64,000 nucleotides of DNA from Flavobacterium sp. BFFFF2 (lineage in GTDB: Bacteria; Bacteroidota; Bacteroidia; Flavobacteriales; Flavobacteriaceae), in the NCBI GenBank assembly GCA_002256385.1, contig NKJD01000002.1:108560-172559 (forward strand). The letters are read 5' to 3'. The position numbers and the translations under genes were made by a program. The notes under the pieces were generated by a model. It had not been told where the DNA came from. It worked only from the letters and a program-made list of their open reading frames with translations, and searched no databases. How positions within the stretch are numbered: position 1 is the first letter of the stretch; each line of letters opens with the position of its first letter. This document shows, in pieces, positions 27,266-34,966 of this stretch.

Positions 27266-27285
27266 AAATCTGAATTTTAGAAGTG

Positions 27286-27293
27286 CAAAGGTA
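27286..27293 (-). promoter_or_regulatory. -7 promoter box (TACCTTTG) of bioB
   Basis: Exact TAnnTTTG match on the minus strand, 21 bases before the bioB ATG. No biotin-repressor operator was recognised near it. Confidence 0.6.
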
Positions 27294-27388
27294 ACGAGTT
27301 TTCACCGACCGATGAAAAACCGTTGTCAGATTACATGATTGGCCTCACTCATTGACAAAAAAGTTCATTTGTACACTGATAGGTTGAT

Positions 27389-27486
27389 GGGCGTGCCCCG
27401 TCCCAATAAATTGGGGACGGGTCGGTCTTTCACTCCCGCTCTGACAGCCGACGCGGCTGTCAGGAGCTCCGCTGTCGCCCTCACGC
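27389..27486. repeat. GC-rich palindromic intergenic element
   Basis: Two strong hairpins (CCCGTCCC...GGGGACGGG at 27398-27422 and CTGACAGCC...GGCTGTCAG at 27441-27463) in a GGGCGTGCCCC...GCCCTCACGC frame. It has the look of the unnamed GGGCGTG...CCCTCACGC repeats seen between genes in flavobacteria. No coding content. Confidence 0.5.
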
Positions 27487-27523
27487 ATTTTATTTACCAA
27501 TTTTCAACAAAAAAGAGCATCTC

Positions 27524-27954
27524 AACCCAAATTATGCATTAGACTTTGTAATGAAACCTACACTTACAAAAAGTTTGCATTTGCAAACTCCAATAAAAAA
27601 GTTGGTTCTTAATGACCTTTAAAAAACAAATTTTAACGTCATTAAAAAGTGAAAAGGGCAAAAAAGCTGGGAGTGCACGGACTCTTTTTACCGCAGGTGT
27701 AGCAGAGCTACATTGAGGACAAAAAATTGAAGTGATTTAGACTTTTTTGATTGAAGCGAAAAATGCGGATTTTTGTTCCAGATTTTAGCTTTTTTGCACT
27801 GCATAGCAGCGCTACGGAGTAATAAAAAGCTGAAATATGGGGCGAAAAGACCATTTTGCAGCCAATTGAAAAAAGTTTAAATTGCTTCATCAGTACATTT
27901 CCAGATTTGCAGTCATTTTTACTTGTAATAAATTTCTGATGCGTAATTTGGGTT
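27524..27954. mobile_element. MITE copy 2 (IS982-like ends), long form
   Basis: 431 bp bounded by AACCCAAATTATGCATTAGA and, inverted, AACCCAAATTACGCATCAGA. It shares both ends and central blocks with copy 1 (22473-22649) and has two extra inner segments: ~27567-27650 (containing the palindrome AGTTTGCATTTGCAAACT) and 27728-27889. No transposase is encoded; an 86-codon minus frame across it looks spurious. No clear target-site duplication was found. Confidence 0.8.
27728..27889. repeat. Long imperfect hairpin nested in MITE copy 2
   Basis: 162 bases with ends TGAAGTGATTTAGACTTTTT and, inverted, TGAAGCAATTTAAACTTTTT; inner arms (TTTTAGCTTTTT and AAAAAGCTGAAA) also pair. Copy 1 of the MITE lacks this segment exactly between its flanking blocks. 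Confidence 0.65.
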
Positions 27955-28054
27955 AAAATAGTTCTCAAAAGTTAAAGTTCCTAAAATCAATTAAACAATT
28001 GTTAATTCAAATCGGAAAAGCAGTAATTTCGCTTGTTATTCAAACAATCAAACT

Positions 28055-30994
28055 ATGAAAAAACTTTTACTCTTACTCATTGGTATGGGGCTGGGGGCAC
28101 CTGTTTCGGCCCAATGTTTGACCGACGTAAACGGCCAATACCCCACCACAACCTACAGTCCTAATTCGTGTGATGGGACCACGGTAAATCTAGTTACTGA
28201 TTTGGGGTTTGCCTCAGAATACGCAGTAGTCAATGTAACGCAAGGCATGCTTTACAACTTTTCAAGTTCAATATCTACAGACCTCATCACAATTAGCGCT
28301 GATGGTGGCAACAATGTAGATGCTTTTGGCGTTGGTTCTGTCAATTGGGTAGCTACCGTTACGGGTGAAGTACGGTTTTATATTCACCTGAACGATGGCA
28401 ATTGTGGCAGCTCATTCACTTTTAGGTCTTACAACATGGTATGCGGCCAAGCGCCGAGCTGTTTGCCGGTAAACGCTATATCTTTAGGCGCTGTTACAAC
28501 AAACACTGCCATTGTTAATTGGGTTGACTTAGTGGCTCCTGCCGGTGGATACGACATTTATTTAAGCAACAATGCAACGCCCCCCACGGCCAATGCAACG
28601 CCTACATACACTGTCCCCGCCGGGATGACCGATTTTCAGCTTACCAATTTAACTCCTGCTACTTTTTACACTTGCTGGCTTCGATCAAGTTGTTCTACAT
28701 CAGATCATTCTACTTGGACATCAATCACATTTTCAACCGAATGTATCGCTACTACTAATTTTTCAGAAGCATTTGACAACAGCTTAAATTTTCCAATTTG
28801 TTGGAATCGCGTTGGATCAGGTGGAAATGCAGCGGTTCAAGCACCAACAACTATATCTTCAGGCCCAAATGCCTTGTATTTATACAGCAGTTCGGCAACG
28901 AGTTTGGGTGTGGTGAGTATGCCCCCCGTTTCAAATGCTGGCGCTGGAACCCACCGGTTGCGTTTTAATGCAAGGGCCAAATTGACCGTTGGCGGCGTAA
29001 TTGAAGTAGGTTATTTAACAGATCCGGCCGATGACACCTCTTTTGTTTCACTGCAAAATTTTACAACCACATCCATTACCACCTATGATACTTTTGTTGC
29101 CATTTTGGGAACAGACCCAGGAACAAATGAACATTTGGCATTTAGAAATTTAGGCACGCCAGCTTACAGTGTGCTTATTGACGATGTGTTTTGGGAACCA
29201 ATTCCAACGTGCGAAGAACCAACTGCTCTCACAACTGGCAGCAGTACATCAAATACTATAAGCATTTCATGGACAGCGCCAAGTTCAACGCCAGCGGTTG
29301 GATATGAGTATTATATTTCAACTACGTCAACTACGCCAAGTAGCTCAGTAACTCCGTTTGGAACCGTGGGTGCCTCCGCTACTTCTGAACTCATTTCAAA
29401 TTTATCAAGTGCTACTGTTTACTCCATTTGGATTCGGTCTGTTTGCAGTGGTTCCGATCATTCTGTGTGGAGTAACCGAGCTTCGGCCACCACTTTGTGT
29501 TTACCAGCAAGCACATTCACCCAATCATTTGATGCTTCAACAAATATGCCAACTTGTTGGGTAAAACTAGGAACTGGCGGATCGGCCAATGTGCAAGCAA
29601 CAAACGGAACAGTTTCGGCGCCCAATAATTTGTATATGTACAGCTCGTCGTCTTCATCAATGGCTGTTGTCCGCATGCCTGAAGTAACCAATGCAGGTGC
29701 AAGCACCAACCGATTGCATTTTAGAACCAGAGCCAATTTTACAGTGGGCGGCGTTATTGAAGTGGGTTATTTAACAGATCCAAATGATGAAGCTACTTTT
29801 GTAGCTGTTGATCAGGCCACTACCACGTCAGTGACCAACTATGACAATTGGTTTGTGTATCCTGCAGCTGCACCTGGAACAAACGCCTTTTTGGCATTTA
29901 GACATACTGGAAATCCACCAAATAGCGTACTGATTGACGATGTTTCGTGGGAAGCGATTCCTACTTGTCTGGAAACGAATAATTTAATGGCCACCAACAT
30001 CACCCAAAACAGCATCACCATTAGCTGGACTGGCCCAACAGATACGCCACCTATTGGCTATCAATATTTTATTTCAACGTCACCGACATTTCCTGCTCCA
30101 CCAATTGTTCCTACCGGATCTGTGTCGAACAATTATACGGACACTGTAATCAACGGACTAAATCCGGCAACTACTTATTATGTTTGGATCCGTTCAGCTT
30201 GTGCGAATTCTGACGTGAGCCCTTGGAGTTTGCCAATTATGGTTAAAACACCTTGTACTGCTTCGGCAACGCCTTATACACAAGATTTTGAAACAGCCAA
30301 CGTGCCTGATCTTCCTGCTTGTACCTCCATTCAGAATGTTGGAACAGGAAATAATTGGACCGTAGCATCAAATCCTGGATTTGGTTTTACTTCAAAAACC
30401 TTGCAATATGTTTATAACTCAACAAACGATGCCAACGTATGGTTTTTTACCAATCCGATTCATTTAAACCAGGGTGAAGCTTACACCATAAGTTACAGAT
30501 ATGGCAGCAGCAGCACCACTTTTACCGAAAAAATGAGAGTGGCCGTTGGAACAAGTGCTTTAAGCGCTTCAATGACAACTGTCTTAAACGATTATTCAGC
30601 TATAAATACCGGTGACGCGACTAATGGAACAGATACTTTTACCCCAATAAGTACTGGTAATTATGTGTTCGGTTTTAATGCGTATTCTGACTTGAATGAA
30701 GACGGGCTGTTTGTTGACGACATCACTGTTTATAGTACTTTAAGTGCTACTCAATTTCAAGGTTCTAATGTTAGCATATATCCAAATCCAACCAAAGACC
30801 GCTTGACCTTTTCGTTGCCAAATGGCATTACTCAAATCAAATTAATGAATGTCTTAGGGCAACAAGTAGCTGTCGATCAGCATGCTGCTGTTGACATCAC
30901 CTTTGATGTATCAAATTTACCATCGGGAACCTATATGGCTCAAGTTACTGATTCAAACGGCCTCATTAGTACCGTTAAATGGATTAAAGAATAA
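28055..30994 (+). CDS. T9SS-secreted surface protein with FN3 and adhesion-type domains (paralogue 1)
   Basis: A 979-residue secreted protein. Order of parts: signal peptide (1-20), N-terminal domain (~20-130), fibronectin type III (~133-228), jelly-roll 'cleaved adhesin/choice-of-anchor' domain (~229-383), FN3 (~384-479), a second jelly-roll (~480-635), FN3 (~636-731), a third jelly-roll-like domain (~732-895), and a C-terminal type A sorting domain (~905-979, starting IYPNPTKDRL and ending VKWIKE). The sorting domain marks it for type IX secretion and surface attachment. No catalytic motif is seen. It is followed by a terminator and then by its paralogue, so the two are separate transcription units. 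Confidence 0.93.
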   Translation: MKKLLLLLIGMGLGAPVSAQCLTDVNGQYPTTTYSPNSCDGTTVNLVTDLGFASEYAVVNVTQGMLYNFSSSISTDLITISADGGNNVDAFGVGSVNWVATVTGEVRFYIHLNDGNCGSSFTFRSYNMVCGQAPSCLPVNAISLGAVTTNTAIVNWVDLVAPAGGYDIYLSNNATPPTANATPTYTVPAGMTDFQLTNLTPATFYTCWLRSSCSTSDHSTWTSITFSTECIATTNFSEAFDNSLNFPICWNRVGSGGNAAVQAPTTISSGPNALYLYSSSATSLGVVSMPPVSNAGAGTHRLRFNARAKLTVGGVIEVGYLTDPADDTSFVSLQNFTTTSITTYDTFVAILGTDPGTNEHLAFRNLGTPAYSVLIDDVFWEPIPTCEEPTALTTGSSTSNTISISWTAPSSTPAVGYEYYISTTSTTPSSSVTPFGTVGASATSELISNLSSATVYSIWIRSVCSGSDHSVWSNRASATTLCLPASTFTQSFDASTNMPTCWVKLGTGGSANVQATNGTVSAPNNLYMYSSSSSSMAVVRMPEVTNAGASTNRLHFRTRANFTVGGVIEVGYLTDPNDEATFVAVDQATTTSVTNYDNWFVYPAAAPGTNAFLAFRHTGNPPNSVLIDDVSWEAIPTCLETNNLMATNITQNSITISWTGPTDTPPIGYQYFISTSPTFPAPPIVPTGSVSNNYTDTVINGLNPATTYYVWIRSACANSDVSPWSLPIMVKTPCTASATPYTQDFETANVPDLPACTSIQNVGTGNNWTVASNPGFGFTSKTLQYVYNSTNDANVWFFTNPIHLNQGEAYTISYRYGSSSTTFTEKMRVAVGTSALSASMTTVLNDYSAINTGDATNGTDTFTPISTGNYVFGFNAYSDLNEDGLFVDDITVYSTLSATQFQGSNVSIYPNPTKDRLTFSLPNGITQIKLMNVLGQQVAVDQHAAVDITFDVSNLPSGTYMAQVTDSNGLISTVKWIKE

Positions 30995-31014
30995 ACGAAT
31001 TTTCAATTCCATTC

Positions 31015-31045
31015 AAAAGACAGCTTTCATAGCTGTCTTTTTTTT
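31015..31045 (+). terminator. Intrinsic terminator between the two T9SS paralogues
   Basis: Stem AAAGACAGCT / AGCTGTCTTT with a short loop, running into eight or more T residues, about 20 bases after the stop codon of the first paralogue. Confidence 0.9.
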
Positions 31046-31205
31046 GCTTAGAATTTGACGTTAAATCCATTGGGACTCTATAATTATCACACTAAAATTG
31101 GTGATTTTGACTAGTATAACCCACAGAAATAATAGGTTAAGATAAAAACAGGTTTGTTTTGAAAAAAAACTGTAATTTAGCACGATTATTTTAATTTTAA
31201 AAAAA

Positions 31206-34157
31206 ATGAGAAAATTTCTACTTTTATTTTTAGCGCTAGGTAGTTTTGTTCAGCTAAAGGCACAGTGTCTTGACTCAACTAACGGGCAATATCCCGCTGC
31301 TACTCACGTACCTTTAACTTGTGATGGCTTAACCGTTGCCGAAATTACCACTGCAGGTTATGCATCGGAGTACTCTTTGGTCACTGTTACTCAAGGGACT
31401 AGATATGTATTCACAAGTTCAACTGCAACTGATATTGTAACAATTATCACAGCAGATGGCACAACAGCATTAGCATTTGGCACTGGTAGTGTTGAGTGGA
31501 TATCTACACTGTCTGGAAATGTGCGTTTTAACACCAGCTTAGATGATGGCGCCTGCGGGGCTGAAAGTGTTTCTAGAACACGTTCGGTACTTTGTGGCGA
31601 TGTCCCAACCTGTTATCCTACAACAAGTATAACTGCAAGTGTAATTACGACAACCACAGCGACTGTTTCCTTAACAGAAACAAATACACCAAATTTAGGA
31701 TATGAAGGATATGTATCAACTTCATCAACACCTCCAACTGCAACAACAACGCCTACTTTCACGATTGATTATGGAAATACTGACACGGGTTTAACAAATT
31801 TAACGCCTGCAACAACCTATTACTGCTGGATTCGTTCTGTATGTGCAACAACCGATCGTTCGGTTTGGAGATCTGTTTCATTTACAACATTATGTGTGGC
31901 TGTGAGTGAATTTTATCAAGGTTTTGACGGTTCTTTAAACATGCCTACTTGTTGGGCAAAAATAGGAACAGGCGGTTCAGCAAACGTTCAAACAGCAGGT
32001 ATTTCTATTACATCACCAAATGTGCTCTACATTTATAGTACAGACACAACAAGCTTGGGTGTGGTAAGTTTACCTGCAGTGACCAATGCAGGGGCAGGCA
32101 CACATCGATTAAGATTTAGTGCACGTGCTAACTTTACAGTTGGTGGGATATTAGAAGTTGGGTATTTAACAATTCCTAGTGATGACGCTTCTTTTGTGTC
32201 TTTGCAAACTTTTACAACGACATCCACTACTGCATACGATCGTTTTATTGCTAATTTGGGCGTTGCTCCTGGTGCAAACAATGTGCTAGCATTCAGAAAC
32301 TCAGGAAGTCCGGCCAATAGTATTTTAATTGATGATGTGTTTTGGGAACCTATTCCAACATGTGAAGAACCAACAGCGCTTGTTGCTGGAACAACCACAT
32401 CAAATAGTGCGGCCATTTCTTGGACAGCACCTTCTTTTATTCCACAAAACGGTTTCGAGTATTACATTTCCAATTCACCAACAATGCCTTCAAGCACAAC
32501 GGTTGCAAATGGTACTTTTAGCTATACTGCAACGAGTGGTGTTATTAATAATTTAACCGATGCTACTGTTTATTACATCTGGATTCGTTCTGTGTGCGGA
32601 GCCAGTGATGTTTCTGTTTGGAGTAACAGAATTACAGTAACTACCTTATGTTTGCCTGTAACGACATTTACGCAAAATTTTGATGCTTCTTTAAATATGC
32701 CAACATGTTGGGCAAAAGTTGGAACCGACGGCAGTGCTAGTGTTCAAGCAACTACAGGCACTACTTCATCACCAAATAATTTATATATTTATAGTGGTTC
32801 TACTACAACATTGGCTGTAGTAAGTATGCCCCAAGTTTCCAATGCTGGTGCAGGCACGCATCGTTTACGTTTCAGAACACGTGCTAATTTCACTGTAGGC
32901 GGAGTCATTGAAGTAGGTTATCTAACAAACCCAACTGATGCCACAACTTTTGTGGCCATTCAATCAGTTACAACTACTTCAACTACAAGTTATGATTCTT
33001 GGACAGTTTACCCAGGAACAGCAGTCGGTAGCAATTCTGTTTTAGCTTTCAGACATACTGGAAGTCCTGCTAACAGCGTCTTAATTGATGATGTTGTTTG
33101 GGAACCAGTACCAAGCTGTATTGAAGTTACAAGTGTAACCGCAGGTAATACAACACAAACAAGCGTTAGCTTTAGTTGGACTGCCTTGTCGACTTCAACT
33201 GCTACAGGCTATGACTATTATGTGTCAACAAGTGCAACAAGTCCAGTAGCTACCACTACGCCAACAGGTTCTGTTACTAGTGATGCTACTGATACAATGG
33301 TTACCGGACTTACACCTTCGACAGTATATTATATCTGGGTACGTTCTTCTTGCTCAACTACTGATCAGAGTACGTGGAGTGCAGCTGTAACAGCTGTTAC
33401 TTTATGTACGGCTTCTCAAGCGCCTTATTCACAAGACTTTGAAACAGCAGTGGTTCCGGCAATGCCTATTTGTACTTCGCAACTAAATGTAGGAATTGGT
33501 AATTCATGGCAAGTCTCATCAAACCCTGGCTATGGATTTGCTTCAAAAACGCTTCAATACACATACAACTCTTCTAACCCTGCCAACGCTTGGTTTTTTA
33601 CGAACCCCATCACTTTAACTGCTGGTATGTCTTATAACGTTTCATATAAATATGGAAATAACAGCACAACTTATGTTGAAAAGTTAAAAGTTGCATGCGG
33701 TCAAGCTGCTTCAGTTGCAGGTATGACCACCGTATTGGCTGACCACACCAATATTACAGGAGGCACGACCACTTCTACTGCAACTAGTAATACCGTTGTG
33801 TTTTCACCTCAAGTAAGCGGCGACTATATGTTTGGATTTAATGTGTATTCAGATACAAATCAATATTATTTATATGTTGATGACATTACAGTTAGTGCCG
33901 GTTTCGGAACAAATACAGTACAAGAATCATTGGCACGCATTTATCCAAATCCTGCCAAAGATCGATTGACTGTTGCTTTGCCAATTGGCATCACGCAAAT
34001 TAAATTGGTAAACATATTGGGTCAGCAAGTAGCTGTTAATCATCAAGCTGCTTCAGAAGTTACGCTGGATGTGTCTACTTTGCCATCAGGTACTTATATG
34101 GCTCAAATTACCGATTCAAACGGTTTAACGAGTACGGTTAAATGGATTAAAGAATAA
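31206..34157 (+). CDS. T9SS-secreted surface protein with FN3 and adhesion-type domains (paralogue 2)
   Basis: A 983-residue paralogue of the preceding gene with the same order: signal peptide (MRKFLLLFLALGSFVQLKAQ), N-terminal domain, three alternating FN3/jelly-roll pairs, and a type A sorting domain (IYPNPAKDRL to VKWIKE). Similarity is strongest in the two inner jelly-rolls (e.g. NAGAGTHRLRF, ARANFTVGG and EVGYLT) and the sorting domain. It is richer in A/T-ending codons than paralogue 1. Own upstream region with TAATTTAG (near-consensus -7) at 31173-31180. Function: surface adhesion or ligand binding, inferred. Confidence 0.93.
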   Translation: MRKFLLLFLALGSFVQLKAQCLDSTNGQYPAATHVPLTCDGLTVAEITTAGYASEYSLVTVTQGTRYVFTSSTATDIVTIITADGTTALAFGTGSVEWISTLSGNVRFNTSLDDGACGAESVSRTRSVLCGDVPTCYPTTSITASVITTTTATVSLTETNTPNLGYEGYVSTSSTPPTATTTPTFTIDYGNTDTGLTNLTPATTYYCWIRSVCATTDRSVWRSVSFTTLCVAVSEFYQGFDGSLNMPTCWAKIGTGGSANVQTAGISITSPNVLYIYSTDTTSLGVVSLPAVTNAGAGTHRLRFSARANFTVGGILEVGYLTIPSDDASFVSLQTFTTTSTTAYDRFIANLGVAPGANNVLAFRNSGSPANSILIDDVFWEPIPTCEEPTALVAGTTTSNSAAISWTAPSFIPQNGFEYYISNSPTMPSSTTVANGTFSYTATSGVINNLTDATVYYIWIRSVCGASDVSVWSNRITVTTLCLPVTTFTQNFDASLNMPTCWAKVGTDGSASVQATTGTTSSPNNLYIYSGSTTTLAVVSMPQVSNAGAGTHRLRFRTRANFTVGGVIEVGYLTNPTDATTFVAIQSVTTTSTTSYDSWTVYPGTAVGSNSVLAFRHTGSPANSVLIDDVVWEPVPSCIEVTSVTAGNTTQTSVSFSWTALSTSTATGYDYYVSTSATSPVATTTPTGSVTSDATDTMVTGLTPSTVYYIWVRSSCSTTDQSTWSAAVTAVTLCTASQAPYSQDFETAVVPAMPICTSQLNVGIGNSWQVSSNPGYGFASKTLQYTYNSSNPANAWFFTNPITLTAGMSYNVSYKYGNNSTTYVEKLKVACGQAASVAGMTTVLADHTNITGGTTTSTATSNTVVFSPQVSGDYMFGFNVYSDTNQYYLYVDDITVSAGFGTNTVQESLARIYPNPAKDRLTVALPIGITQIKLVNILGQQVAVNHQAASEVTLDVSTLPSGTYMAQITDSNGLTSTVKWIKE

Positions 34158-34172
34158 CCTGAAATTTAATGT

Positions 34173-34207
34173 AAAAAAAAGGCAGCCCTAATAAGCTGCC
34201 TTTTTTT
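34173..34207. terminator. Bidirectional terminator between paralogue 2 and the methyltransferase
   Basis: Stem GGCAGC / GCTGCC flanked by eight A residues on the left and seven T residues on the right, so it can stop transcripts from both converging genes. Confidence 0.9.
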
Positions 34208-34934
34208 ATTGATTTCTGCGCCATTCATTCAGAAGGATCGCGCCAGCTGTGGCCACATTCAAGCTTTCTGTTTGCCCGTGTTGGTTACCCTGAGGAATGC
34301 TAATGCGATCAGAAATAAATGATTCAATCAGGGGGTGAATGCCATTGGCCTCGTTTCCCAACACCAAAATGCCCGAACTAGGTAACGTGCGTTCATAAAT
34401 GGATGTTCCATTCATAAAAGCGCCAAAAATGGGCAAATCTGTGTTTTTTAACGCCATTGACAAATCAGTTATACAAACCTTTACCCGCGCCAAAGAGCCC
34501 ATGCTCGCTTGCACCACTTTTGGATTGTATATTTCGACACAAGTAGGCGAACACCATATTTGATCAACGCCAAACCAATCGCATAAGCGGATTAAAGTAC
34601 CCATGTTTCCAGGATCGCGAATGTCATCAAGCGCAAGAATAAATCCATTGCTAATTGCTTCATCGTATGGAGGCATTGAAAACAAAGCCAAACAACCTTG
34701 CGGCGTCGTTAAACAACTAATGCTTTTTAAATCCTTTTCATCAATGATTGACTTATTTTGAATAGAACATGTTTCGTAAAAATCTTTAGTCCCATACCAG
34801 GCTTGCACCTGCCAGCCACTTTTTACAAATTCGTCAATTGCTTTGACCCCTTCGGCTATGAAAAGCCGTTCGGATAACCGATTTTTTTTAAGATGTAAAC
34901 TGCGGATAAACTTAATTTGATTTTTGCTAATCAT
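34206..34934 (-). CDS. TrmH/SpoU-family RNA methyltransferase
   Basis: A 242-residue SPOUT methyltransferase that 2'-O-methylates rRNA or tRNA using S-adenosylmethionine. The N-terminal substrate-binding part starts KNQIKFIRSLHLKKNRLSE; the SPOUT knot motifs are LDDIRDPGNMGTLIRLCDWFG (motif 1 with the catalytic Arg), ILVLGNEANGIHP (motif 2), and QGNQHGQTESLNVATAGAI (motif 3). The exact nucleotide target is unknown. It is divergent from tamL, with starts close together. Confidence 0.93.
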   Translation of the reverse strand: MISKNQIKFIRSLHLKKNRLSERLFIAEGVKAIDEFVKSGWQVQAWYGTKDFYETCSIQNKSIIDEKDLKSISCLTTPQGCLALFSMPPYDEAISNGFILALDDIRDPGNMGTLIRLCDWFGVDQIWCSPTCVEIYNPKVVQASMGSLARVKVCITDLSMALKNTDLPIFGAFMNGTSIYERTLPSSGILVLGNEANGIHPLIESFISDRISIPQGNQHGQTESLNVATAGAILLNEWRRNQ

Positions 34935-34943
34935 AAAATAGCG

Positions 34944-34951
34944 TACTTTTG
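34944..34951 (+). promoter_or_regulatory. -7 promoter box (TACTTTTG) of tamL
   Basis: Exact TAnnTTTG match with TTG 17 bases upstream (34924-34926). It overlaps the first possible TTG start codon (34949) of the downstream frame, so translation must begin later, at 34961 or 34967. Confidence 0.6.
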
Positions 34952-34966
34952 AATAAATTTTTGAGG

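Noticed and set aside
27708..27968. 86-codon minus frame inside MITE copy 2
   Set aside because: Spans the nested hairpin and has no match in copy 1; no transposase motifs.
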